Below, piece after piece: positions 55,795 through 64,000 of a stretch of DNA of 64,000 bases. A program made the position numbers and the translations under genes. The DNA is from Closterium sp. Naga37s-1. Its lineage: Eukaryota > Streptophyta > Zygnematophyceae > Desmidiales > Closteriaceae. The notes below the pieces were generated by a model, which saw only the letters and a program-made list of their open reading frames with translations, ran no database searches and was not told the origin of the DNA. Numbering within the stretch: the first letter of the stretch is position 1; every line of letters starts with the position of its first letter. The DNA lies in contig CANJKZ010000512.1 in assembly GCA_947471745.1 (NCBI GenBank), positions 1 through 64,000 of the forward strand, read 5' to 3'.

Positions 55795-57951
55795 CTACTG
55801 CTCCAGCAGGTCCAACCGCCGCAACTCCTGCCGCTCCCTCTCCAACAGCACCTGCTCCTCACGCTCACGCCGACGGGCTGCCTGGAGACGCGTGTCGTGG
55901 CGGTGGGGAGGCGGGGAGGGAAACTGAGGGCAAGGAGAGGGGAAACTGAGGGCAAGGGGGGGGGGGAGGGAAACTGAGGGCAAGGAGGGGGGAAACTGAG
56001 GGCAAGGAGGTGGGAAACTGAGGGCCAGGAGGGGGGGTGGGGAAACTGAGGGCAAGGCGGGGGGAAACTGAGGGTCAAGGAGGGGGGAAACTGAGGGCAA
56101 GGAGGGGGGAAACTGAGGGAAAGGAGGGGGGGAACTGAGGGCAAGGAGGGGGGAAACTGAGGGCGAGGGGGAGATTGAAGGCAAGCAAGGGGGGTAAATT
56201 GGTGTGGAGGGACCAGAACCAGCACCTCTAGTGCCAGCGCCTCCAGCACCAGCACCCCCAAAACCAGCACCTCCAGTGCCAGCGCCTCCAGCACCGGCAC
56301 CCCCAGAACCAGCACCACCAGTGCTAGGACCTCCAACTCCAGCACCCCCAGAACTAGCACCTCCCGTGCCAGCACCTCCAGCTCCTGCACCCCCAGAGCT
56401 AGCGCCACCTGCGCCAGCACCTCCAGCTCCAGCACCCCTCGAACGAGCACCCCCGGACCGAGCACCGCCAGCGGCTGCACCTCCAGCTCCAAGACCAACC
56501 GACTCCACAGTAACCTGTCGTGGAAGTGCCAAAGGCTGCTGAGGGGACTGTGAGGAGGACTGCGGGGAGGGAGACGCTACTTGACGCGCGACCGAGGGTA
56601 GAGGGGTAGCGTGGGACACACCAGACGGGGCAGGACCAGGGGGGGGCGGGGGTACCGGAGGAGCGGGAGCAGGAGGAGGAGAGGGTGCAAGGAAAAGGGG
56701 AGGAGGGGGTACCAGGAGACCTCGACAGGGGTACCGGGTGTAGTAGGACACGGACTCGTCAAACCGGACGTCACGGGAGTCTAGGAACTGGTGGAGGGGC
56801 GGGTGGTAAAAGGACCAGTCAGCAGAGTCCACCGGGAAACCAAGGAAGACACAGGGGACGGCGCGTGCCGAGAGCTTGTCCGCGGAGGTGTCGCGAACAA
56901 GCGCAAGGCAGCCCCAGACACGAAAGACCAACCCAACACCAGGGGACCCGGTCCAAAGACTGGTCGGTGAAGCCTCGGGCCGTGAGACGCGCGGCTGGAG
57001 GTTCAGCTGGTGTGCGGCGTAGCGAACCGCGTAGGGCCACAGAAAATGGGGCGCACGGGCATGGATCATGGACGTGCAAGCAATGTCCATGACCAAGCCA
57101 ATGCGGCGCTCAGCAACCCCATTCTGCTGTGGGGACTCAGCAAGCGTCCAGGACTGTACGATGCCCTGTTCGCCACAGAATCTGCCAAGAATGCCGGAGC
57201 GAAACTCGCCCCCACGGTCGGAGTGTAGACAACTGACACGACGACCACGAGTGCCCTCAGTAGCCAGAAGCCACCGGATCAGCGTAGAAGTCACCTCGGA
57301 CTTCTTCGCGAGAGGGAACACTGTGGTGTACATGGAGAAGTCGTCGACGACCAACAGAAAGTAACGCTCCCTCCCAGATCCCTGCGTCGGGGCAGGGCCC
57401 CAGACGTCCAAGTGGAGAGTCTCGAAGGGAGCAGTGGCCGGACGAATGGAGGAGGAGTGGGGAGTGGCGCGTAAGCGACCGGCGACGCAAGGAGTGCAAG
57501 GGGGAGCAGGGGAGGTGGGGAGCGACGGAAAGGTGCGTGGGAGGCCGGTGACAAGCCCGTGAGTGGTCATCCCGCGGAGGCGGGGGATCGACGGGTGGCC
57601 AAGGCGGTGGTGACACAAGACGGTCTGGTGGGTGAGGGACCGACAGGAGCAGGACGCAGCGACTAGACTAGACAACGCGACCTGACTAGACACTGCAACT
57701 GGACTAGACACGACCACCTGGCGAGACACAGCAACCGGACTGGACACCTGGACTGGAGGGGACGCAACGACCTGAGCGGAGGACGCAACCGGGGAGCGCT
57801 CGGTGTGGAGAACGTAGAGATCGGAGCGGGGCTCCGTGGTGAACGTGGCCAGAACAGCACCTGTGGCAGCGTCTGTATAGACCGCAGTCCTCCCACCCCC
57901 CACAAAGGTAACCGTGATCCCCCTGTCCTGGAGGTAACCAGCACCCACCAA
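55795..57951 (-). pseudogene. Copia E integrase region, copy 2 (718-codon open frame)
   Basis: Open from MVGAGYLQDRGITVTFVGGG through integrase zinc finger, D-D-E core, Pro-rich and Gly/Ala-rich linker, minisatellite-coded repeats and a charged coiled-coil-like end (RRREREEQVLLERERQELRR). The G5 run near 56650 keeps the frame that copy 1 (G6) loses. Called a pseudogene because protease and gag are absent and RT is separated by stops. Confidence 0.85.
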
Positions 57952-57978
57952 GTTCCGAGTGAACGAGGGGATGTGGAG

Positions 57979-58323
57979 GCCGCGACGGGCTAGGGCGCGG
58001 GCCTGGGCAACGGGCTAGGGCGCGGGCCTGGGCGACGGGCTAGGGCGCAGGCCTGGGCGACGGGCTAGGGCGCGGGCCTAGGCGACGGGCTAGGGCGCAG
58101 GCCTGGGCGACGGGCTAGGGCGCGGGCCTGGGCGACGGGCTAGGGCGCGGGCCTGGGCGACGTGCTAGGGGCGCGGAGAGCACTGACGCGCGGAGGAGGA
58201 GGGCGCTAGGGCGCGGAGGGCGCGGAGGCTAAGGCGCGGAGGGCGCGGAGGGCGTGGAGGGCGCGGAGGGCGCAGAGGGCACGGAGGGCGCGGAGGGCGC
58301 GGGGGTGCGCTAGAGAGGGCGCG
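57979..58323 (-). repeat. Tandem repeats in the family E leader, copy 2
   Basis: Same 25-bp and 9-bp arrays as 15001-15345, with no length change. Confidence 0.8.
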
Positions 58324-58363
58324 GGCTAGGAAGTAACAAGGAACTAACCTACTCGTGATACCA

Positions 58364-58489
58364 TCTCAAAGTTCGAATGCAACGGAATGACTGAATTAGG
58401 GTTGGGAAGGATACAAATAGGAAACCTACCAAAGTTGTACTCACTAGAGAGTACCTCACTACAGCCTATCACAAGATTAACATTTGACA
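58364..58489 (-). repeat. 5' LTR of copia E, copy 2
   Basis: 126 bp, identical to 15386-15511. Confidence 0.88.
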
Positions 58490-58609
58490 TATGGCCTCAT
58501 CAAAATCGAGTCCATGGTGCATGTGCGCAGGTCCTTCACAAACTCACGCGTCCTTTAGCAAGTTTATTACATACAAGTAGAACATATGCGTATAAATTTA
58601 GGGTTTCGG

Positions 58610-60476
58610 GGACCTGCTTTTCCTCAGCTATGCAGACGATACCTATATTTTGGGGCCAGCAGCTAGGATTCTGGAGGCTTTTGGGGTGCTGCGGGAGCGG
58701 TTGGAGTGGGTGGGGTTGGAGGTGCAGGCGCACAAGTGCCGGTTTTGGGAGCGCGAGGGCAGGGATGTGGAGCAGGCACTGCCATTAGGGATGCAGCGGG
58801 TGGAGGAGGGTCTTACTGTGGTGGGCGTGCCTATTGGGGAGGAGGATCGGGAGGTGGTCCGGCTACGGGAGCAGCTTCGACAGTTGTAGGCGCCACTGCC
58901 ATGGCTCCCCTTGCTCGACCACCCCCAGATGGTTTCACACCTCCTCGCCATTGCAGTTTCAGCACGGCCGATGTACCTCGCCCGGACTATGCCGCCGCGT
59001 CCGGAGGTGGTTGAGGCTTTTAGGGATTGGGACAGCTGTTTGGAGGATTGCTTTTGAGCAGCTTTTCCCACCTGGCACTTGGGAGCAGGACCCCGACCGG
59101 TCTAGGCGCGCACGCATGCAGCTGCATCTCCCTGTGCGACTCGGAGGGTTCGGGATCCGGGCGGCGGCCTCTTTGAGCCCACTGTCCTATGTTTGTGGGT
59201 GGGCGTAGGCCGCGCGTGACATTGCACAGTTAGGGGTGGCGGGCGAGGAGGCGATGTTTGCAGAGTACCTCACCACTTCGACAGGGGCAGAGTTTCTCGA
59301 CCCGTGGTTTGTCAAGGCTCTTGAGCAGCTGCCAGCGACTATCCGCCAGGAGATACCGGGCTTACCTCTGTATGTAGCGGCCCCTCCCGTTCGGCTTTTC
59401 CAGGCGCGGCAGCGGCAGTTAGCTGTAGAGGAGCTCCAGGCACTGCGCCGCTTGGCTCGTGACGATGCTACCTTGGCCCGTTTCACATCCCTTCAGGGCC
59501 CGGGGGCGGGTGCATGGGTTTCGGCGGTTCCGGCTCACTCAGATCTCACATTCAGTGCGGCTGAGTGGGGCATTGCTGCTGCTATACGGCTCGGGCTCCC
59601 AATTCAGCAGCTGCAGGTGGCGGGGAGGTATGTTTGTGGCACAGCGTATGTTGACCCGGCAGACCCGCATCATGCCCTGAGATGCAAGCACCAGCATGGT
59701 CCATCTCGGGTGCATGATGAGGTGAAGTTTGCGGTGGCGAAGATCTCTAAGACGTCGGGGGGGGTGGTGACAATGGAGGATAGTGTGGTGCTGCAGGGGA
59801 AGCGGGTTGATGTGGCGGTGCGACGACCAATGGCTTGAGAGGCTCACGCCCTAGAGATCAGCGTCGCGGATCTGCTATCGCTGTCTCCATCTCTGCTAGG
59901 ACAGTGCGGGCGATCCATAGGTGTGGCGGCAAGAGAGTGGGAGCTTCGCAAAACGAGTGATTACGCGCCTCTGCTTGCACGCAACCGGGGCGTGCAGTTC
60001 ACCCCTCTGATAGTAGAGACGTGGGGGTGTCTCGGCGGTCGTTTTCGGCGGTGGCTTCGTCAGCAGGGGGATGCGCACGTGGGGCTAGCTGTGTCGCGGG
60101 GGGCTTGTCGGGAGGACGACACTGTGTTTTCGGCTTATCTTTTAGGGTCACTGAAGGCGCTCATCGGGGTGGCGTTACAACGTGCGCAAGCCCATGTCAT
60201 CCTGCTTCGAGCGGCGTCTTCCATGGGGGGGATTAACGTAGATTTGGTGGACCGGGAGAGGGACGATGTTGATGTGGAAGGCGGGGCTCTCTGGGTGGAG
60301 GCCCCGTACATGGTGGATACGCTGTTGTGATTGGGGGGGGTGAAATGGGGTGTGGGATGGGATGTCTTGATGGGGTGTCTCGATTGGGCGTTTTGATTGG
60401 GTATCTCGAGGGGGGTTTTTATGTGTGTTGCATTTGGGTTCTCTTTGGCAGTTTCACTTAAAATATATATATATAT
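58610..60476 (+). pseudogene. LINE remnant, copy 2, with its 3' end
   Basis: Same reading as 15632-17128 but continuing past the copy 1 breakpoint: RGACREDDTVFSAYLLGSLK, ALQRAQAHVILLRAASSMGG, stop at about 60330, then a G/T-rich 3' part and an (at)n tail (60462-60476). The simple-repeat tail fits a LINE 3' end. One substitution is visible against copy 1 (cagcgact for cagtgact near 59336). Confidence 0.75.
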
Positions 60477-61107
60477 TACCGTATTACCCCGGATTGAAGC
60501 GCACCTGCGCTTATAATAAAACATTGATTTATAGAGGGGTGCGCTTATAAATGAGTCACGGGCATAAGCGCATGCGCTTATATAATGACAAATGTAGAAA
60601 TATATTTTAAGCGCACCAAAATGTGCATCTTAGTCTTGCAATTCCAGTCGAATCGAAATGTTAGCGCGTCATAGATCAGAATCGCGCGATTGTCTGCCAG
60701 CGCAAGGGTGGGCGAGGACACGTCATTCCGTAGGGGAATGTGTCACCGGCCCACTGTTGCGAGGCACAGAATCCGGTCGCTCGCAGCGCAGGAGCACGGT
60801 CGAGCCCCCCCCCCCCCCCACGTTCGTGCTGTCAGTCAGCTTCAGCTTCGCGCCCGTTTCGGTTTTTCGCGAGGCAGAACAGAACGTGCGATTTTGTCGG
60901 CCGCTTCTCGTGAGGGTTGTAGGGTAGACTCGCTGCAAAGCGGAAAATCGTTACGGAAATTAGAATACAATTATGCATGCGCTTATAATAAGTAAAGTTT
61001 TTACAGGGGGTGCGCTTCTAATTGAGGATCGGCCATAAGCGCATTGCTCCAGATATAAGCGCATGCGCTTTTAATAGGCCTGCGGTTATATCCGGGGCGA
61101 TACGGTA
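60477..61107. mobile_element. TA-flanked MITE, copy 2 (631 bp)
   Basis: Inserted in the (at)n tail of the LINE. Ends TACCGTATTACCCCGGAT and, reversed, TACCGTATCGCCCCGGAT. Differs from copy 1 at a handful of bases and in a C-run length (about 60806). The flanks (atatat / gcctctt) differ from those of copy 1, so the two are separate insertions. Confidence 0.8.
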
Positions 61108-61897
61108 GCCTCTTACAATCCACGGTGGTATCAGCGCCAATTAAAACGTTGGTTGGCACACCCGAAGTGTGATTTTCCCTAAACTCTAGGTTATTGTACA
61201 TTCCCCCAACCTAGGGCATCCTTTCGCAAGCGCGTTACCGTTATCGATTTTTTTTTTTTCTATTTACGGTAACGAATTGCTCATGCATTCGCTGATTTTA
61301 TTCTTTTCCCTCTATAGCTCAACTCAGTTGCACTCATAACAACTGTACAAAACAAGCTAGTAGTCTAATAGAAGCTAAATCTCCACTACTTTCTTACGAA
61401 TTGATTCAACACTCAGACACCCTAAACACAATGAAAATTGCATAAACAGACTCCTTCTGAAACCACCCACCACCTTCAGTTCATTTCAACGTGATATCAT
61501 GCTCATAATGTGCCACCATCCTTCAATTCAATGCCTTACACAGACCAATCACCAAATGAAAGTAGTTTTCCCATCCCACACACATCAACCGGGTATATAC
61601 AAATCTACAGTTGCCCTATTCCCCTCCTCACCCCATCTGCTGTAGCCACCACCTGCTGTTGGGTCCCTTGGCAGTGCATAACCACCAACCCGAGCATTGA
61701 CCACCTATACAGTCACCCTGGTTATTATACACAGAAAACATGCCCCTTAGTCAGGAAGGCAGAGAGAGATACTCAGGGAGGGAAAGAGAAGGAGCAGCAG
61801 CGGCAGGCAGCTACAGGAAGGGAAGGCACATCCCCATCGCACAGTCAATCTGGTTACCGCACGAAAGCATGACTGCGTCGCCATTGTTACGTGCCCC
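61108..61897. other. Downstream flank of the Clp gene
   Basis: AT-richer DNA with a T run (61248-61260). Two similar '[25 protein letters not shown]' words at 61741-61772 and 61890-61916 form an imperfect direct repeat. No gene recognised. Confidence 0.4.
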
Positions 61898-62424
61898 TTA
61901 GTCAGGGAGGGAGAGAGTGGGAGCAGCGGCAGCAGGGAGCTTGAGAAACGGAAGGCACAGACCCATCTCACACACGTCAGGGCGAGGCAGGCGGATCACC
62001 ACCGGCTCCCCATCCTCCCCGACATCCACCAGTGCTGTGTCGCCAGCTGTGAACGCGCCCTCCCTGACCCCGCTGACGTCACCCAGGGGTGCGCTGGTGT
62101 CATCTTCTTTGGCGTCAGCTGCGATCGCAGGGAGCAGCACCGAAGGAACGGATGGTAGAGATTCCGACAGGTCACTGCTGCTGACGCGGCGGTGGCGGTG
62201 CCTGGTGTTGCTGCTGCTTTCCCCCGCTGCCAGCACAGCCTCGCTGATTGGATCGTCGACCAATCGCGTGACGGCACATCGCAGTGGACGCGCCCCATAC
62301 GCCCTGTCGTACCCCTCCTCACAAATCCGCTCCATGAGTACTTCAGAAATTTCCAGGTTGATTCCCTTCTGTGCAAGTCTATCAGCCGACTCCTTGACCA
62401 TCATGTTAGCAATCACTCGGATCT
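61898..62424 (-). CDS. Terminal exon of a ClpD/ClpC-like plastid AAA+ chaperone
   Basis: Partial: the 5' part lies beyond 64000. The exon begins at 62424 after a CTCCAG acceptor with IRVIANMMVKESADRL, then ICEEGYDRAYGARPLRCAVT and DDPISEAVLAAGE: the C-terminal D2-small domain of Clp/Hsp100 proteins, with the sensor-2 G-A-R-P-L-R arginine. An unusual Ser/Asp-rich insert of about 55 residues separates this from GDTALVDVGEDGEPVVI. The V-T-x-x-V-x-D-P-x-S-E-A wording is nearer to ClpD (ERD1) than ClpC from memory. Hsp100 partners of the Clp protease unfold stromal proteins. Confidence 0.8.
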
Positions 62425-62504
62425 GGAGGGAAGGGGGACAAGTGGAGGGACAAGGAAGCAAATGTAAACAGGGTAGAGGGGTTTGCTGCACGAGTGCTCT
62501 GACA

Positions 62505-62583
62505 CTTCCAGGTTGAATCACCTCTTGGTCTATCGGTCAGCCGTCTCTTTCACCATCGTGCTGGCAATCACTCGGATCTGGAG
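62505..62583 (-). pseudogene. Decayed duplicate of the start of the Clp terminal exon
   Basis: After a TTCCAG-like acceptor (CCCTCCAG) it reads IRVIASTMVKETADR then stop. It matches 62344-62424 including the intron-side gagggaagg word, so exon start and acceptor were copied together. Confidence 0.75.
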
Positions 62584-62691
62584 GGAAGGTGGGGGAGATG
62601 GTTATGGTGAGGGTGAGGGTGGGAAGATGGGCGAGACGTGGGAGGTGGAGGAGGCTGGACAGGTGCGGATGGCTTATGGGGAAGGTGGCAT

Positions 62692-62852
62692 AGAGGGTGG
62701 TAAGAGCAGTAAGGAATGTGAAACCATGATTCTCCAAGACTGAAGCGTTATGCACAACAAGGGTGTGCATGCGTGAATAACGCATTTGTTGTGAAGCACG
62801 CTTCAGCCATGGAGATACCTGGTTCACATTCCTTACTGCTCTTACCACCCTC
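62692..62852. repeat. Long imperfect inverted repeat (hairpin) in the Clp gene
   Basis: gagggtggtaagagcagtaa (62694 on) returns inverted at 62832-62851, and the inner parts also pair: gactgaagcgt (62739-62749) with acgcttcagcc (62803-62813). Arms of about 65-70 bp with mismatches and bulges surround a short loop near 62765-62785. The outer arm overlaps the end of exon copy A. Confidence 0.75.
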
Positions 62853-62855
62853 TCT

Positions 62856-62944
62856 AGAGCTCGGAACACCACCACCTCGTCGATTCGGATCATCAGCTCT
62901 GGCCAAAAGTGCGTCTTCGACTCTTCCACCACCACCTCCCTCAT
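62856..62944 (-). pseudogene. Clp penultimate-exon copy A
   Basis: Reads MREVVVEESKTHFWPELMIR then IDEVVVFRALE; N of the N-R-I-D box is Ile, and the LEKEQ end plus GT donor is replaced by hairpin sequence. Confidence 0.75.
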
Positions 62945-63009
62945 TTGCACACACTCCTCTGTTCTCTCTCTCCCTCACACTCACCTGTTCCCTCTCACAC
63001 CATGCTCAC

Positions 63010-63108
63010 CTGTTCCATTGCAAGGGCTCGAAATACCACCACCTTGTCGATCCTGTTCATCAGCTCAGGCCAAAAATGCGTCTTCAACTCCCCCATCACC
63101 ACCTCCCT
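63010..63108 (-). CDS. Clp penultimate-exon copy B (frame intact)
   Basis: Reads REVVMGELKTHFWPELMNRI then DKVVVFRALAMEQ and a CAG|GTGAGC donor. Open throughout, with W in place of R in F-R-P-E and K in place of E after R-I-D. Confidence 0.6.
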
Positions 63109-63180
63109 GTCTCATCTGCTCTCCCACATGCAAGCACACCTGTTCCCTCTCCCGCATGCCCACCCCAATCCCTCTCTCAC

Positions 63181-63240
63181 CTGTTCCCTCTCCCGAATTC
63201 TGAACACCACCACCTCGTCGATCCGGTTCATCAACCTTGC
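63181..63240 (-). pseudogene. Clp penultimate-exon copy C (5' truncated)
   Basis: Only LMNRIDEVVVFRIREREQ and its GTGAGA donor remain. Confidence 0.7.
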
Positions 63241-63277
63241 ATTCCCCTTTACACCCACACACTTCTCCCTTGCTCAG

Positions 63278-63358
63278 CTGTTCTTTCGCCAATGCTCGGA
63301 CCACCACCGCGTCAATCCGGTTCATCAGATCTGGCCGGAAACGCCCCTTCAACTCCTC
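63278..63358 (-). pseudogene. Clp penultimate-exon copy D
   Basis: EELKGRFRPDLMNRIDAVVV then RALAKEQ; one codon (F) deleted and the donor GT is CT. Confidence 0.7.
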
Positions 63359-63399
63359 TCCCCACTCAACTGCATCACATGCCCTTTCCCTGTTCTCAC

Positions 63400-63502
63400 C
63401 TGTTCTCTCTCCAATGCTCGGAGCACCAACACCTCATCAATCCGATTCATCAGCTCCGACCGGGAAGTGCGCCTTCAACTCCTCCATCACCACCTCCCTC
63501 AT
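63400..63502 (-). pseudogene. Clp penultimate-exon copy E
   Basis: MREVVMEELKAHF, then one extra base shifts the frame; the ELMNRIDEVLVLRALEREQ part and GTGAGA donor follow in another frame. Confidence 0.7.
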
Positions 63503-63581
63503 TGCCGCTTACCGCCCCGCATCCACCTTTTTGAGCCGTACACACACAGACACACTTTCTCTCACCTTCTTGCATGCTCAC

Positions 63582-63692
63582 CTGTTCCTTCTCAAAAGTT
63601 CGGAACACCACCACCTCATCAATCCGGTTTATCAGCTCTGGCCGGAAATGCCCCTTCAACTCCTCCACCACCATCTCCCTCATCGCTGCATA
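63582..63692 (-). CDS. Clp penultimate-exon copy F (best preserved)
   Basis: After a GGCAG acceptor: YAAMREMVVEELKGHFRPEL, INRIDEVVVFRTFEKEQ, then GTGAGC. This is the AAA+ D2 segment carrying F-R-P-E-x-x-N-R-I-D-E, with the sensor-2-proximal Arg residues of Clp/Hsp100 proteins intact, and its phase-0 donor fits the acceptor of the terminal exon at 62424 (EKEQ joined to IRVIANMM). It is the most likely functional version in the window. Confidence 0.7.
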
Positions 63693-63755
63693 CTGCCTTC
63701 TCAGACGTACACACGCACACACCTTTCCCCAACCCCCCCCCCCCCAAACGCTCAC

Positions 63756-63854
63756 CTGCACTTTCCCCAATGCTCAGAACACCACCACCTCATCGATCCG
63801 GTTCATCAGCTCTGGACGGAAGTGCGCCTTCAACTCCTCCATCACCACCTCCCT
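63756..63854 (-). pseudogene. Clp penultimate-exon copy G
   Basis: REVVMEELKAHFRPELMNRI then DEVVVF and a TGA where the conserved Arg codon CGA should be; donor GTGAGC kept. Confidence 0.7.
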
Positions 63855-63900
63855 GTCTCACCTCACCTGCTCACCCCCCCTTACCTGATTTCTTGCTCAC

Positions 63901-64000
63901 CTGTTCCCCTCTCCAATGCTCGGAACACCACCACCTCATCAATCCAATTCATGAGCGCTGGCCGGAAGTGCATCTTCAACTCCTCCACCACCACATCCCT
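63901..64000 (-). pseudogene. Clp penultimate-exon copy H (reaches window end)
   Basis: RDVVVEELKMHFRPALMNWI then DEVVVFRALE; N-W-I-D replaces N-R-I-D, and one extra G near the end shifts the last codons before the donor. Confidence 0.65.

Larger units (their letters stand above)
53174..58494 (-). mobile_element. Copia family E, copy 2
   Basis: LTRs 53179-53304 and 58364-58489; target words catgg and tatgg at 53174-53178 and 58490-58494. PPT at 53305-53314, PBS at 58352-58363. gag-less, as in copy 1. Confidence 0.92.
42982..60106. repeat. Segmental direct duplication, copy 2
   Basis: Partner of 1-17128. In this copy the coding frames of B and E are longer because most one-base differences restore the frame here. 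The match to copy 1 ends at 60106, in the ggggggct word shared by both. Confidence 0.95.

Noticed and set aside
62773..63534. Plus-strand 253-codon Pro/Ser-rich frame
   Set aside because: It is the antisense of the Clp exon array; its repeated wording reflects the repeated exons.

Overview
The window looks like nuclear DNA of a green plant lineage, most likely a streptophyte alga or other non-seed plant. Four things suggest this: a short plant-type TTTAGGG repeat (22418-22441), the 3' end of a plastid Clp ATPase (ClpD/ClpC-like) gene with introns, a gene resembling a conserved plastid-targeted plant family, and several GC-rich Ty1/copia families primed by initiator tRNA-Met. The species cannot be read from the sequence.

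Most of the window is nested retrotransposons. Positions 1-17128 and 42982-60106 are a near-identical direct duplication (period about 42,978 bp). Each copy holds, left to right: copia family B on the minus strand, inserted into copia C, which abuts a fragment of copia D; a possible fragment of another copia (G); copia E, inserted next to a 5'-truncated LINE. Copy 2 keeps the LINE 3' end. Copy 1 is cut inside it at 17128.

Between the copies lie a small spliced-looking gene (17761-18792), a TA-flanked MITE (18852-19480), a multi-exon probable plastid-protein gene (19846-22069, minus), a basic protein ending in an EAR-like DLNLPA motif (23006-23590), and about 2.8 kb of mostly non-coding DNA with TTCGAA palindromes. 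Next come a decayed Ty3/gypsy chromovirus (26405-33294) carrying a 1.5-kb non-autonomous LTR element in its gag, then an intact copia F (33354-40573) with one 1990-residue polyprotein, near-identical LTRs and a perfect 5-bp target duplication. About 1.1 kb of AT-rich DNA and the truncated left part of copia C lead back into copy 2.

The right end (61108-64000) carries a second MITE copy at its left edge, then the minus-strand terminal exon of a ClpD/ClpC-like gene. Upstream of that exon, its penultimate exon is present at least eight times in tandem, with a long imperfect hairpin between the array and the last exon. This exon array is the most unusual structure I found. I saw no CRISPR array, rRNA, tRNA gene or prokaryotic operon.
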